In this document: positions 51,420-60,101 of the stretch, piece after piece
Numbering within the stretch: the first letter of the stretch is position 1
Layout: each line of letters starts with the position of its first letter
Origin: Aphodovivens avicola
GTDB taxonomy: Bacteria; Actinomycetota; Coriobacteriia; Coriobacteriales; Eggerthellaceae
DNA length: 64,000 bases
Direction: 5' to 3'
NCBI GenBank assembly: GCA_018712515.1
Contig: DVGW01000050.1
Coordinates: forward strand, 1 to 64,000
The notes under the pieces: model-generated
Database searches by the model: none
What the model was told of the DNA's origin: nothing
Seen by the model: the letters and a program-made list of their open reading frames with translations, nothing else
Translations under genes and position numbers: made by a program

Positions 51420-52577
51420 ATGCCTCTGCGAAAAAGGCAGATCACCTACTCGCAGCGACCGAACCACGCTGCCCGTTCGGCGCATGCCCGCGGCGACAAG
51501 ATGTTCCGCACGTACGACACCAGCTACATCCGCCCCAAGCGCAGCAAGGCGCCCACCATCATCGCGCTCGTCGTCACGCTCGCGGTCGTCGCGCTCGTGA
51601 TCTTCGGCATCGTCACGCTGTTCAGGGGCTGCTCCGCGCAGCCGACCCTCGCCGAGGGCCAGACCGTCCAGATCGAGGTCGTGGAGGGTTCGGGCGCCGG
51701 CGCCATCGGCGACCAGCTCGTCGAGGCGGGCGTCATCGGCAAGGCAAGCGAGTTCACCGACGCGGTCAACGCCGCCAACGCCGCCGCGCAGCTCAAGCCC
51801 GGCACCTACGAGCTCACCGGCGGCATGACCGTCGGCGAGCTGGTGACCCTGCTCACGACCGGCCCCAACGTGGTGGGCGAGGGCATGACGATCCCCGAGG
51901 GCTACACGCTCGCCCAGATCGCCTCGACGGTCGAGCAGTTCACCGGCGGGCGCATCTCCGCTGCCGACTTCACCGCGGCGGCGTCCGACGCCAGCGTGTA
52001 CGCGGGCGAGTTCCCCTTCCTCGCCGATGCGGGCTCCAACAGCCTCGAGGGCTACCTGTTCCCCAAGACCTACGAGGTCGCCGACGACGCGACCGCCGAC
52101 TCCCTCATCCGCCTGATGCTGCAGCAGTTCCAGGCCGAGACGGCGTCGCTCGACTGGTCCTATCCCGAGAGCATCGGGCTTTCGCGCTACGACGCGGTGA
52201 AGCTCGCCTCGATCGTCGAGAAGGAGTCCAGCGGCGACGCGGAGATCCGCGCGCAGGTGGCGTCGGTGTTCTACAACCGCCTGACCACCGAGGGCGAGCC
52301 GACCTACGGCATGCTGCAAAGCGACGCGACGACCGCCTACGAGGTGGGCCATGACCCGACGCCCGAGGACGTCGCGACGCCGAGCGCCTACAACACCTAC
52401 ACCAACACGGGCCTGACGCCCACGCCCATCTGCGCCCCCAGCATCGACTGCCTGCAGGCGGTCTGCGCGCCGGCCGAGACGAGCTACTTCTTCTTCTACT
52501 TCGAGCCCGACGCGAACGGCGTGATGCAGTACTACTTCTCGGAGACCTACGACGAGCATATGGCCACTTTCTCGTAA
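51420..52577 (+). CDS. mltG: Endolytic transglycosylase MltG
   Basis: The 385-aa protein has a cytoplasmic basic head, one membrane helix (about 45-68), and a YceG domain with SIVEKESSGDAEI (catalytic Glu near residue 265), ASVFYNRL and YFFFYFEPDANG. It cuts nascent peptidoglycan strands. AAGGAG precedes the ATG. The stop codon is inside the first hairpin of repeat copy 5. Confidence 0.95.
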   Translation: MPLRKRQITYSQRPNHAARSAHARGDKMFRTYDTSYIRPKRSKAPTIIALVVTLAVVALVIFGIVTLFRGCSAQPTLAEGQTVQIEVVEGSGAGAIGDQLVEAGVIGKASEFTDAVNAANAAAQLKPGTYELTGGMTVGELVTLLTTGPNVVGEGMTIPEGYTLAQIASTVEQFTGGRISAADFTAAASDASVYAGEFPFLADAGSNSLEGYLFPKTYEVADDATADSLIRLMLQQFQAETASLDWSYPESIGLSRYDAVKLASIVEKESSGDAEIRAQVASVFYNRLTTEGEPTYGMLQSDATTAYEVGHDPTPEDVATPSAYNTYTNTGLTPTPICAPSIDCLQAVCAPAETSYFFFYFEPDANGVMQYYFSETYDEHMATFS

Positions 52578-52643
52578 TGTCGGCCTGACGGCCGACATTA
52601 CGGGCCGACGCTGCGGCTGCCTCGCTGACGTATGCTCCACCTG
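52573..52643 (+). repeat. Dispersed hairpin repeat, copy 5 (minimal form)
   Basis: A 13-bp perfect hairpin with a TGAC loop (52573-52602) contains the mltG stop codon. GACGCTGCG (52607) is followed almost directly by CTCGCTGACGTATGC, without the central stems. It shows the fixed end sequences of the family. A separate GCCGCC-TTC-GGCGGC hairpin follows at 52651-52671. Confidence 0.8.
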
Positions 52644-52738
52644 CGAGCAAATTTGCCGCCTTCGGCGGCATTGGGACGCGTGCGGCTTGGAGCAGGGTAC
52701 TTGCCACGCTTTGCTCGATGCTTCAAGATAGACCCATT

Positions 52739-53290
52739 ATGCCGTTTCTGAAACCTGACAGATACTTCTCGCGGATCTCGCGCATCGACATCGAGCGCGA
52801 CCTGGTCGACCGTGGCTTCAAGTCGGTGCTGATGGATGTGGACAACACCATCCTCACCCGCGACACGCACGAGGTGCCGCGCGACGTGGCGCAGTGGCTC
52901 GCCCGCGCGCGCGAGGCGGGGCTTGCGTTCTGCCTGCTCTCGAACAACTGGCATGAGGGCGTCTACCAGCTCGCCGATCGGCTCGAGCTGCCCATCGTGG
53001 CCAAGGCGATCAAGCCTCTGCCGCCGGCGTTCCTCATGGCGCTGCGCAAGATCGATGCGAAGCGCGCGACCACCGTGGTCATCGGCGACCAGCTCGTCAC
53101 GGATGTGCTCGGCGCCCACTTCCTGGGGATGACGGCGTACATGCTCCAACCGCTGGTCGAGCAGGATCTGCCCCATACGCTGATGCTACGCCACTTCGAG
53201 CGCTTGGTGATGGGCAACGCGAAACCCGAGGAGGCTCCGCAGACGGCCGCCGCGCCGACCGCCGTGCAGGCTGTGGAAGGCGATCGATGA
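52739..53290 (+). CDS. yqeG: YqeG-family HAD phosphatase
   Basis: The 183-aa protein is a HAD IIIA phosphatase with LMDVDNTI (nucleophile Asp) near residue 35, LLSNNW, and VIGDQLVTDV. Substrate unknown. ATG 52739 gives the family's natural start (PFLKPDRYFSRI); an upstream ATG at 52718 is possible. No ribosome site is seen at either. Overlaps aroE by 4 bp (ATGA), as in related genomes' yqeG-aroE pairs. Confidence 0.9.
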   Translation: MPFLKPDRYFSRISRIDIERDLVDRGFKSVLMDVDNTILTRDTHEVPRDVAQWLARAREAGLAFCLLSNNWHEGVYQLADRLELPIVAKAIKPLPPAFLMALRKIDAKRATTVVIGDQLVTDVLGAHFLGMTAYMLQPLVEQDLPHTLMLRHFERLVMGNAKPEEAPQTAAAPTAVQAVEGDR

Positions 53291-54186
53291 TGCGCGAGCG
53301 CCATCTCTATCTTCTGGGCCATCCTGTCGGCCATTCCAAATCCGCGGTGATGTACAACGCGGTGTACGAGGCCGCCGGGCTGCCGTGGCGCTACGAGCTG
53401 CTCGACTGCCCGACCGAGGCGGATGCGCGTGCGGTTTTGGACGGGCGCGCGTTTCTTCAGGTGAACATCACGACGCCCTACAAGCCGCTCGCCTTCGAGA
53501 TCGCCGACGAGCGCACGGAGGCGGTCGAGCGCATCGGCGGGGCGAACGTGCTGGTGAACGACGACGGCCGCCTGGTCGCGCACAACACGGACGGCATCGG
53601 CTGCGTGGGGTTCCTGAAGCGCGAGGGGTTCGCCTTCGAGGGCGCCCGCGTGGCGATCTGCGGCACGGGGCCGACGGCGCTCGCCATCCTCACGGCGTGC
53701 GCGGAGGCGGATGCGGGCGAGATCCTGCTGCTGGGCCGCGATGCCGGGCGGGCGCAGGCGGTGCTCGACGGCTGGCTGGCGCGCGGATCGCAGGCAGGCG
53801 CCGCGGATCCGCAGGGCGCTGCGCGCCGCATCTCCGCATCAAGCTACGGAAAGGCGGCGGAGCGCATCGCGCAGGCCGACCTCGTCGTCAACGCGACGCC
53901 CCTCGGCATGAACGCGGGCGATCCCGCTCCGTTCGAGGGATCCCTGCTCCATGCGGGGCAGTGGGCGTTCGACTGCGTGTACGGCCATGGCGAGACCGCG
54001 TTCGTGCGCGCCGCCCGCGAGGCTGGCTGCGTCGTCTACGACGGCGCGGGCATGCTCGTGGGGCAGGCGGTGGCGACCGTGCGCATCGTCGCGCGCGCTG
54101 TCGGCGCAGAGGTCGCGATCGACGACGACGGCATGTTCGAGATCATGGCCGATGCCGCCGGGTTCGCGCTGTCGCACGCCGGCTGA
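53287..54186 (+). CDS. aroE: Shikimate dehydrogenase
   Basis: The 299-aa NADPH enzyme has LLGHPVGHSKSAVMYNA, NITTPYK with the catalytic Lys, NTDGIGCVGF with the catalytic Asp, GTGPTALAIL as dinucleotide site, and NATPLGM. Fourth-step enzyme of the shikimate pathway. Its start lies within the yqeG stop, so it is translationally coupled; it opens the aro cluster. Confidence 0.95.
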   Translation: MMRERHLYLLGHPVGHSKSAVMYNAVYEAAGLPWRYELLDCPTEADARAVLDGRAFLQVNITTPYKPLAFEIADERTEAVERIGGANVLVNDDGRLVAHNTDGIGCVGFLKREGFAFEGARVAICGTGPTALAILTACAEADAGEILLLGRDAGRAQAVLDGWLARGSQAGAADPQGAARRISASSYGKAAERIAQADLVVNATPLGMNAGDPAPFEGSLLHAGQWAFDCVYGHGETAFVRAAREAGCVVYDGAGMLVGQAVATVRIVARAVGAEVAIDDDGMFEIMADAAGFALSHAG

Positions 54187-54265
54187 CGCGGAATTCGGAT
54201 TCGGAAGGAGCCCGGATCCCGGCGAATCGCCGGGCGCGTTGCCGGGCGTTTGGGAGGAGCCATCC

Positions 54266-54685
54266 ATGTACGGACTCAAGACGGAGGCGGCGTTCGATTC
54301 CGCCCATTTCCTTGCCGACTACTACGGAAAATGCGAGAACCTGCACGGCCATCGCTGGCGCGTGGTGGTCTATCTGGAGCAGCCGGAGCTACAGACCGAG
54401 GGCACCATGCGCGACATGGTGCTCGATTTCGGCGTGTTCAAGCGCGCGGTGCGCGCGCTGGCCGAAGAGCTCGACCACACGTTCCTCGTCGAGGAGGGGA
54501 CGCTCAAGCCCGCCACCGTCGAGGCGCTCGAGGGCGAGGGGTTCTCGCTCACCGTCCTGCCGTTCCGCACGACGGCGGAGAACCTCGCGCGCTACTTCTG
54601 CGACCGCCTGCGCGCGCAGGATCTCCCCGTCAGCCAGGTGGACATGTACGAGACCCCCAACAACTGCGCCGTCTACCGCCCGTAG
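54266..54685 (+). CDS. queD: 6-carboxy-5,6,7,8-tetrahydropterin synthase family protein
   Basis: The 139-aa protein has FDSAHFLADYYGKC and NLHGHRWRV (zinc His and catalytic Cys) and a DHTFLVEE catalytic stretch, then AENLARYFCDRL and VDMYETPNN. QueD makes a queuosine (or folate-type) pterin; the host pathway is not in the window, so the assignment stays at family level. GGGAGGAG precedes ATG 54266. It interrupts the aro cluster, 80 bp after aroE. Confidence 0.9.
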   Translation: MYGLKTEAAFDSAHFLADYYGKCENLHGHRWRVVVYLEQPELQTEGTMRDMVLDFGVFKRAVRALAEELDHTFLVEEGTLKPATVEALEGEGFSLTVLPFRTTAENLARYFCDRLRAQDLPVSQVDMYETPNNCAVYRP

Positions 54686-54736
54686 CGCGCGCTCCGCTTC
54701 CCATCGGCGGCAACACGACGGAAACAGCGTCTGGGT

Positions 54737-54742
54737 TACAAT
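54737..54742 (+). promoter_or_regulatory. Possible -10 box of an internal aroC promoter
   Basis: TACAAT lies 40 bases before aroC ATG 54782 in the gap after queD. No clear -35 partner. If real, the aroC-aroK-aroB block has its own promoter. Confidence 0.35.
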
Positions 54743-54781
54743 AGCCGACGTATATGCCGCCATCGAGGGAAAGCGACGCAC

Positions 54782-55954
54782 ATGCGATACTTCACAGCGG
54801 GTGAAAGCCACGGACAGGAGCTCACGGCCATCGTCGAGGGCGCGCCGGCGGGCCTGCGCATCTCCGAAGAGCAGATCAACACCGATCTCGCCCGCCGCCA
54901 GTCGGGGTACGGTCGCGGCGGTCGCCAGAAGATCGAGCACGACACCGTGCGCGTGACCTCGGGCATCCGCTTCGGACGCACCATCGGCTCCCCGATCGCG
55001 ATGGTGGTGCGCAACCGCGATTGGGAGAACTGGGAGAAGCGCATGGCGCCGTTCGGCGAAGCGCCGCAGGACCTGATCCGCGAGGTGACGCCGCGTCCCG
55101 GCCATGCCGACCTGCTCGGCGTCCTCAAAACCGACACCGATGACTGCCGCAACATCCTCGAACGCGCGAGCGCGCGCGAGACGGCGGCGCGCGTTGCCGC
55201 ATCGGGCATCCCGCGCGAGTTCCTGGCGGAGCTGGGCGTCGAGATCCTCTCCTACGTGACCTCCATCGGCGAAGCGTCGATGAAAGAGGACGATCCCATC
55301 GCCCAAGCCGCGCAGTACGCCCCCCTCGACATCGAGCTGTCCGAGATCCGCTGCCCGGATTCGGGGGCGACGCGCGCGATGAAGCGCGAGATCGACAAGG
55401 CGATCGAGAACCGCGACAGCCTGGGCGGCACGTTCCGCGTCGTGGTGAAGGGGCTCGTCCCCGGCTTGGGCGGCTATGCGACCGGCCGCGACCGCCTCAC
55501 GTCGCAGCTGGGCGCGGCGGTGCTTTCCATCCCCGCGATCAAAGGCATCGAGTTCGGGCTGGGCTTCGACGCCGCGCGCCTGCCCGGCTCCAAAGTGCAC
55601 GACGAGATCGTGCTCGATCCCCAGACCGGCTTCACGCGCGCCGGCAACAACGCCGGCGGGCTGGAGGGCGGCATGACGACGGGTCTGCCGTTGGTCATCA
55701 CGGCGGCGATGAAGCCGATCGCGACCCTCATGCAGCCGCTGCGCACGGTCGATCTGGACACGCTCGAGCCCGCCGAGGCGTCCAAGGAGCGCAGCGACGT
55801 GTGCGCCGTCCCCGCCGCGGCCGTCATCGCCGAGGCGGAGGTCGCCTTCGTGCTTGCCGACGCCTATCTGCGCAAGTTCGGCTGCGACAACATGACCGAC
55901 ATCAAAGCCGCACTCAAGGCGTACAGGCAGCGCCTGCGCACCGCGTCGAGGTAG
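54782..55954 (+). CDS. aroC: Chorismate synthase
   Basis: The 390-aa enzyme carries the family signatures GESHGQELTAIVEG, RRQSGYGRGGR, NASARETAARVAAS-like (ERASARETAARVAAS), and the SGATRAMK and GLVPGLGGYATGRDR stretches. It catalyses the last shared step to chorismate, needing reduced FMN. No flavin-reductase domain is fused. ATG 54782 has GACGCAC before it and no strong Shine-Dalgarno sequence. aroK begins 4 bases after the stop. Confidence 0.96.
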   Translation: MRYFTAGESHGQELTAIVEGAPAGLRISEEQINTDLARRQSGYGRGGRQKIEHDTVRVTSGIRFGRTIGSPIAMVVRNRDWENWEKRMAPFGEAPQDLIREVTPRPGHADLLGVLKTDTDDCRNILERASARETAARVAASGIPREFLAELGVEILSYVTSIGEASMKEDDPIAQAAQYAPLDIELSEIRCPDSGATRAMKREIDKAIENRDSLGGTFRVVVKGLVPGLGGYATGRDRLTSQLGAAVLSIPAIKGIEFGLGFDAARLPGSKVHDEIVLDPQTGFTRAGNNAGGLEGGMTTGLPLVITAAMKPIATLMQPLRTVDLDTLEPAEASKERSDVCAVPAAAVIAEAEVAFVLADAYLRKFGCDNMTDIKAALKAYRQRLRTASR

Positions 55955-55958
55955 CGCG

Positions 55959-56588
55959 ATGGCGGGCGCGGAGCACAGGGGCGCCTCCTCCGGCGATCGC
56001 CGGGGACGCACGCCGCAGCATGGCGGAGGCCGCCAGCGCAAACCCGAACGGATCCCGTGCGAGCTTGCGCGGCCGGTCTTCTTCGTCGGGTTCATGGGCG
56101 CGGGCAAGACGTCGGTGTCGCGCCGCTTGGCGCGCCTGTGCGGCATCGCCTCCATCGACATGGACTCCTACATCGAACGCCGCGAGGGCAGGCGCATCCG
56201 CGACATCTTCGCCGAGGACGGCGAGGGGCGCTTCCGCGACCTGGAGACGCAGGTGCTGCGCGAGATGACGCAGGGCGACCCCGCGCTGGTGTCGTGCGGC
56301 GGCGGCGTGGTGCTGCGGCCCGAGAACCGCGCGATCCTGCGCGAGGGAGGCTTCGTCGTGTTCTTGAAGGTCGGCGCCGACGAGGCGAAATCCCGCATCA
56401 GCGATCCGTCGACCCGTCCGCTTCTGGGCGATGCGGAGGCGGCGCGCAAGACCAACGCGGAGAGGCTGCCGCTCTACGAGGAGGTCGCCGACGCCACCGT
56501 CGACACGTCGGGCAGGGGCGTCACGGCGCTTGCCTACAAGGTCAAATCCATCTTGGAGAAGGAGGGCATCCTGTGGCCACGAAAGTGA
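55959..56588 (+). CDS. aroK: Shikimate kinase with N-terminal extension
   Basis: The 209-aa kinase has P-loop VGFMGAGKTSVSRRLA near residue 45, SIDMDSYIERREG, FRDLETQVL and SCGGGVVL for shikimate and nucleotide binding, and RPLLGD in the lid. About 35 extra N-terminal residues, basic and disordered, precede the normal start; a later start is possible but no better ribosome site is seen. Overlaps aroB by 16 bp. Confidence 0.94.
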   Translation: MAGAEHRGASSGDRRGRTPQHGGGRQRKPERIPCELARPVFFVGFMGAGKTSVSRRLARLCGIASIDMDSYIERREGRRIRDIFAEDGEGRFRDLETQVLREMTQGDPALVSCGGGVVLRPENRAILREGGFVVFLKVGADEAKSRISDPSTRPLLGDAEAARKTNAERLPLYEEVADATVDTSGRGVTALAYKVKSILEKEGILWPRK

Positions 56589-57679
56589 TGGTCAACATCC
56601 CCGACGAGCGCCCCTACGCGGTGCGGATCGGCGCGGGCATCCTCGCGGGATCGGGCTCCCACGTCAAGCAGGCATGCGGTATCGAGGGCGCGGGCCGCGC
56701 GCTCATCGTCACCGACTCCAACGTCGCGCCGCTCTACCGCGACGCCGCGCGCGCCTCGCTCGCGGAGGCGGGCATGCGCGTGAGCGACATCGTCGTCCCC
56801 GCCGGTGAAGAGACCAAATCCCTCGAAGTGCTCGGCGAGATCTGGGAGGCGATGGCTCAGCTCGGGCTGGGACGCGATTGCGTCGTGGTCGCTCTGGGCG
56901 GCGGCGTCGTCGGCGATCTCGCGGGCTTCGCCGGCGCCACCTACATGCGCGGCGTCAAGGTGGTGCAGGTGCCCACCACGCTGCTCGCGATGGTCGACTC
57001 GTCGGTGGGCGGCAAGACGGCGATCAACCTGGAGGCGGGGAAGAACCTGGTGGGCGCGTTCAAGCAGCCCTCCTACGTCTGCGCCGACACCGACACGCTC
57101 GCGACGCTTCCCGAGCGCGAGTGGCGCTGCGGATGCGCCGAGGTCGCCAAATCGGCGGTCATCGACTCGGACGAGTTCTTCTTCTGGATGGCCGACCATG
57201 CCGTCGCCATCGCCGCGCGCGAGGCCGAGGCGGTCTCCGAGGCGATCGCGCGCTGCGTCGTGTTCAAGGCCGACGTCGTCGCGATGGACAAGACCGAGAG
57301 CAAGGGCGTGCGCGAATGCCTCAACTACGGCCACACGCTGGGCCATGCCGTCGAGAAGCTGGCCGGATACGGCACGTTCACGCACGGCGAGGGCGTCGCC
57401 GAGGGCATGCGCTTCGCGGCGCGGATGGCGATCGACCTGGTGGGGGCCGCCCCCGAGTTCGTCGAGGCGCAGAACGAACTGCTGGATGCGCTCGGGTTGC
57501 CGCCGTTGGCGTGGTCGGCCGAGCCCGAGGCGCTGCTGGATGCGATGAAACGCGACAAGAAGGCGCGCGGCGGTCATGTGCGGTTCGTGCTGCCGCGGGA
57601 TGTGGGGGAGTGGGAGCTCGTCGAGGTTGACGATGCGACCATTCTTTCGCATCTGCGGACGTGGGTTGAGGGGAAATAG
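56573..57679 (+). CDS. aroB: 3-dehydroquinate synthase
   Basis: The 368-aa enzyme has ALGGGVVGDLAGFAGATYMRG, PTTLLAMVDSSVGGKTAIN, NLVGAFKQP and RECLNYGHTLGHAVE, all family hallmarks with the zinc His residues. Start GTG 56573 with AAGGAGG upstream; ATG 15 bases further is less well placed. It overlaps aroK and is followed by a structured 195-bp gap before aroQ. Confidence 0.96.
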   Translation: MATKVMVNIPDERPYAVRIGAGILAGSGSHVKQACGIEGAGRALIVTDSNVAPLYRDAARASLAEAGMRVSDIVVPAGEETKSLEVLGEIWEAMAQLGLGRDCVVVALGGGVVGDLAGFAGATYMRGVKVVQVPTTLLAMVDSSVGGKTAINLEAGKNLVGAFKQPSYVCADTDTLATLPEREWRCGCAEVAKSAVIDSDEFFFWMADHAVAIAAREAEAVSEAIARCVVFKADVVAMDKTESKGVRECLNYGHTLGHAVEKLAGYGTFTHGEGVAEGMRFAARMAIDLVGAAPEFVEAQNELLDALGLPPLAWSAEPEALLDAMKRDKKARGGHVRFVLPRDVGEWELVEVDDATILSHLRTWVEGK

Positions 57680-57694
57680 CTCCTCAAAATGGGG

Positions 57695-57859
57695 GACGGC
57701 GAGGTCGAGGCGCGAGGCACGTGCTCAAACAGGTCCTCGCGCTCTGAATAACGCGATCTTCGATCCCGTTCAAGGCGCTGCGGATACTGCGCGCGAGCCC
57801 CGCGCCTCGACCTCGCCTCTCCGTCGTCGGTCGATCGCTCCGTCAGAATCGGAGCGATC
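57695..57859 (+). repeat. Cruciform-type inverted repeats between aroB and aroQ
   Basis: GGCGAGGTCGAGGCGCG (57698-57714) pairs over 17 bp with 57801-57817. Between the arms are a CGCGAGG/CCTCGCG hairpin and a GATC-TTC-GATC hairpin. A second element, GATCGCTCCG with CGGAGCGATC around TCAGAAT (57833-57859), is 16 bases before the aroQ ATG. It lacks the GACGCTGCG family words and so is a different element. Confidence 0.75.
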
Positions 57860-57874
57860 TGAAAGAAGGTTTGG

Positions 57875-58312
57875 ATGAGGAAGTATCTTTTGCTGAACGG
57901 GCCCAACCTCGACATGTTGGGGGTGCGGGAGCCGGAGATCTATGGGCGGGACACGCTCGATACGATCGAGGCGGAGGTCGTCGCCTACGGCGCCGAGCGC
58001 GGGGTGCAGGTCGACTGCTTCCAGTCGAACCACGAAGGCGTGCTCATCGACAAGATCCACGAGGCGCATTGGCGCTACGACGGCATCGTCTACAATCCCG
58101 GCGCCCATACGCATTATTCGTACGCGCTGCGCGATGCGGTCGGCTCCATCGACACGCCGGTGGTCGAGGTGCATCTGTCCGACATCAACGCACGCGAGCC
58201 CTTCCGCGCCGTCTCGGTGATCGAGCCGGTGTGCATCGCCCAGATCAAGGGCAAGGGCAAGGAAGGCTACAAGGAGGCGCTGGATGTCCTGCTCGAGTGG
58301 GAGAATCGCTAG
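57875..58312 (+). CDS. aroQ: 3-dehydroquinate dehydratase, type II
   Basis: The 145-aa protein has LLLNGPNLDMLGVREPEIYG, QSNHEGVLIDKIH and YNPGAHTHYSYALRDA (catalytic His and Arg) and VEVHLSDINAREPFR. The small type II enzyme forms a dodecamer. AAAGAAGG precedes the ATG. Its end overlaps the pepP start by 29 bp, so the two are coupled, as in many Actinobacteria. Confidence 0.95.
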   Translation: MRKYLLLNGPNLDMLGVREPEIYGRDTLDTIEAEVVAYGAERGVQVDCFQSNHEGVLIDKIHEAHWRYDGIVYNPGAHTHYSYALRDAVGSIDTPVVEVHLSDINAREPFRAVSVIEPVCIAQIKGKGKEGYKEALDVLLEWENR

Positions 58313-59390
58313 GCTGCGCGCCGTCTGCGCCGAGGCGGGCATCGACGCCTTCCTCGTCCGCGACACTTCCGGTATCCGGTGGCTCACGGGATTCGACGGC
58401 GTGTTCGACGAGGAGCGCGCGCATGCGCTGCTGCTGACGCGCGATGGCGCCGTTCTCCATACCGATTCGCGTTATGCCGAGGCGATGCGTCGCGCCGCGC
58501 ATGCGCTCGGCGATGAGGTGGCGGTCGACGATGGGCGCGTCGCGCACGCGAAGTTCGCGGCTGCGGCGTGCGGGACGGTCGACGTCCTGGGCATCGAGGA
58601 CGACATGCCGCTGCGCGAGTTCCGGGCGCTCGAAGGGGCGCTTGGCGAAGCGGGCGCGCGGGCATCGCTGCGCGAGACGGACGGCGTCGTCCAGAGGCTG
58701 CGCGCGGTGAAGGACGCCGACGAGGTCGCCCGCATGCGCGCCGCCCAGACGGTCGCCGACGCCGCGTTCGCGCACATCGTCGGGTTCATGCGTCCCAGCA
58801 TGACCGAGCGCGAGGTTCAGATCGAGCTCGATGACTACATGCGCCGCCATGGCGCCGACGACCTCGCGTTTCCCACCATCATGGCGACCGGCGCCAACGG
58901 GGCGAGCCCGCATGCCGTTCCCGGCGACGCCGTCTTGGAGGCGGGGCAGTGCGTGGTGATGGATTTCGGCGCGCGGGCGCGGGGGTATTGCTCCGACATG
59001 ACGCGCACCGTGTTCCTCGGCGAGCCGAGCTCGCGCATGCGCGACGCCTACGAGGCGATTCGCCAGGCGAACGAGCAGGTCGAGGCGCTGCTGCGTCCCG
59101 GCGTCACGGGCAGGCAGGCCCACGAGCTCGCCGAGAAGGTGCTTGCCGACCACGGGTTCGCCGGCAAGATGGGCCACGCGCTCGGCCATGGCGTGGGCAT
59201 CGACATCCACGAGGAGCCGGTGCTGGCGCCGCGCAACGAGGAGCCGCTCGTCGAAGGCAACGTCGTGACCGTGGAGCCGGGCGTCTACTGCGCGGGGGAG
59301 TTCGGGATGCGGTTGGAGGATTTCGGGGTGGTTGCCGCCGACGGGTTCGACGTCTTCACGAAATCCACGCATGAGATGGTTATACTGTAA
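58284..59390 (+). CDS. pepP: Xaa-Pro aminopeptidase (PepP/PepQ family)
   Basis: The 368-aa protein has a creatinase-like N-terminal half and the pita-bread metal site: VMDFGARARGYCSDMTRTVF (two Asp), GHALGHGVGIDIHE, and VVTVEPGVYC and RLEDFGVV (two Glu). ATG 58284 has AAGGAGG within the aroQ coding sequence. Cuts N-terminal residues next to proline. It is followed by efp, a common pair. Confidence 0.93.
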   Translation: MSCSSGRIARLRAVCAEAGIDAFLVRDTSGIRWLTGFDGVFDEERAHALLLTRDGAVLHTDSRYAEAMRRAAHALGDEVAVDDGRVAHAKFAAAACGTVDVLGIEDDMPLREFRALEGALGEAGARASLRETDGVVQRLRAVKDADEVARMRAAQTVADAAFAHIVGFMRPSMTEREVQIELDDYMRRHGADDLAFPTIMATGANGASPHAVPGDAVLEAGQCVVMDFGARARGYCSDMTRTVFLGEPSSRMRDAYEAIRQANEQVEALLRPGVTGRQAHELAEKVLADHGFAGKMGHALGHGVGIDIHEEPVLAPRNEEPLVEGNVVTVEPGVYCAGEFGMRLEDFGVVAADGFDVFTKSTHEMVIL

Positions 59391-59450
59391 CGGTTTGGCA
59401 CGAGATCGGGGGCGAGGGGTGCCCCCGGTGGTTTGAAAGGAAACGCAAGC

Positions 59451-60011
59451 ATGGCAATCTCCACCGCCGACTTCAAGAACGGCATGTGCATCGATTACAA
59501 CAACAAGCTGTGGACCATCGTCGAGTTCCAGCATGTGAAGCCCGGCAAGGGCGGTGCGTTCGTCCGCACCAAGCTCAAGGACATCCGTTCCGGCCGCGTG
59601 GTCGACTACACCTTCAACTCCGGCACCAAGTTCGACTCCGTGCGCCTGGAGACCAAGAAGCTGCAGTACCTGTACAACGACGGCGCCGATTTCTGGCTGA
59701 TGGACAACGACACCTACGAGCAGATCTCCGTTCCCGCCGAGACCGTCGGCGACGCCGCCAAGTGGCTCAAGGAGAATGACGAGGCCACGCTGCTGTACGC
59801 CGGCGAGGAGCTGATCAGCATCGAGCCCCAGATGTTCGTCGAGCTGGAGGTCACCGAGACCGAGCCCGGCTTCAAGGGCGACACCGCCACCAACACCACC
59901 AAGCCCGCCACCCTCGAGACCGGCACCACCATCCAGGTGCCCACTTACGTTGCGATCGGCGACGTCCTGCAGATCGACACCCGCGACGGCCACTTCGTCA
60001 AGCGCGTGTAG
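59451..60011 (+). CDS. efp: Translation elongation factor P
   Basis: The 186-aa factor has KOW-like start ADFKNGMCIDYNNK, HVKPGKGGAFVRTKLKDI (conserved loop; the Lys/Arg tip at residue 32-34 is a Lys in PGKGG), and the OB-type middle and end. EF-P rescues ribosomes at polyproline. The upstream hairpin CGGGGGC/GCCCCCG may be a leader element. ATG follows GAAAGGAAA. A strong terminator lies 45 bp after the stop. Confidence 0.96.
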   Translation: MAISTADFKNGMCIDYNNKLWTIVEFQHVKPGKGGAFVRTKLKDIRSGRVVDYTFNSGTKFDSVRLETKKLQYLYNDGADFWLMDNDTYEQISVPAETVGDAAKWLKENDEATLLYAGEELISIEPQMFVELEVTETEPGFKGDTATNTTKPATLETGTTIQVPTYVAIGDVLQIDTRDGHFVKRV

Positions 60012-60056
60012 AAAGCGCGATCGCGTATCGGCGGCGTCGACTGCCGAACGTTGCGA

Positions 60057-60101
60057 AGCCCCGTTCCCGAGCGTGATGAAGCTCGCGAACGGGGCTTTTT
60101 T
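60057..60101 (+). terminator. Intrinsic terminator after efp
   Basis: AGCCCCGTTC-C-CGAGC pairs with GCTCG-C-GAACGGGGCT (one opposed mismatch) around GTGATGAA, followed by TTTTTT. A strong bacterial terminator. Confidence 0.92.
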
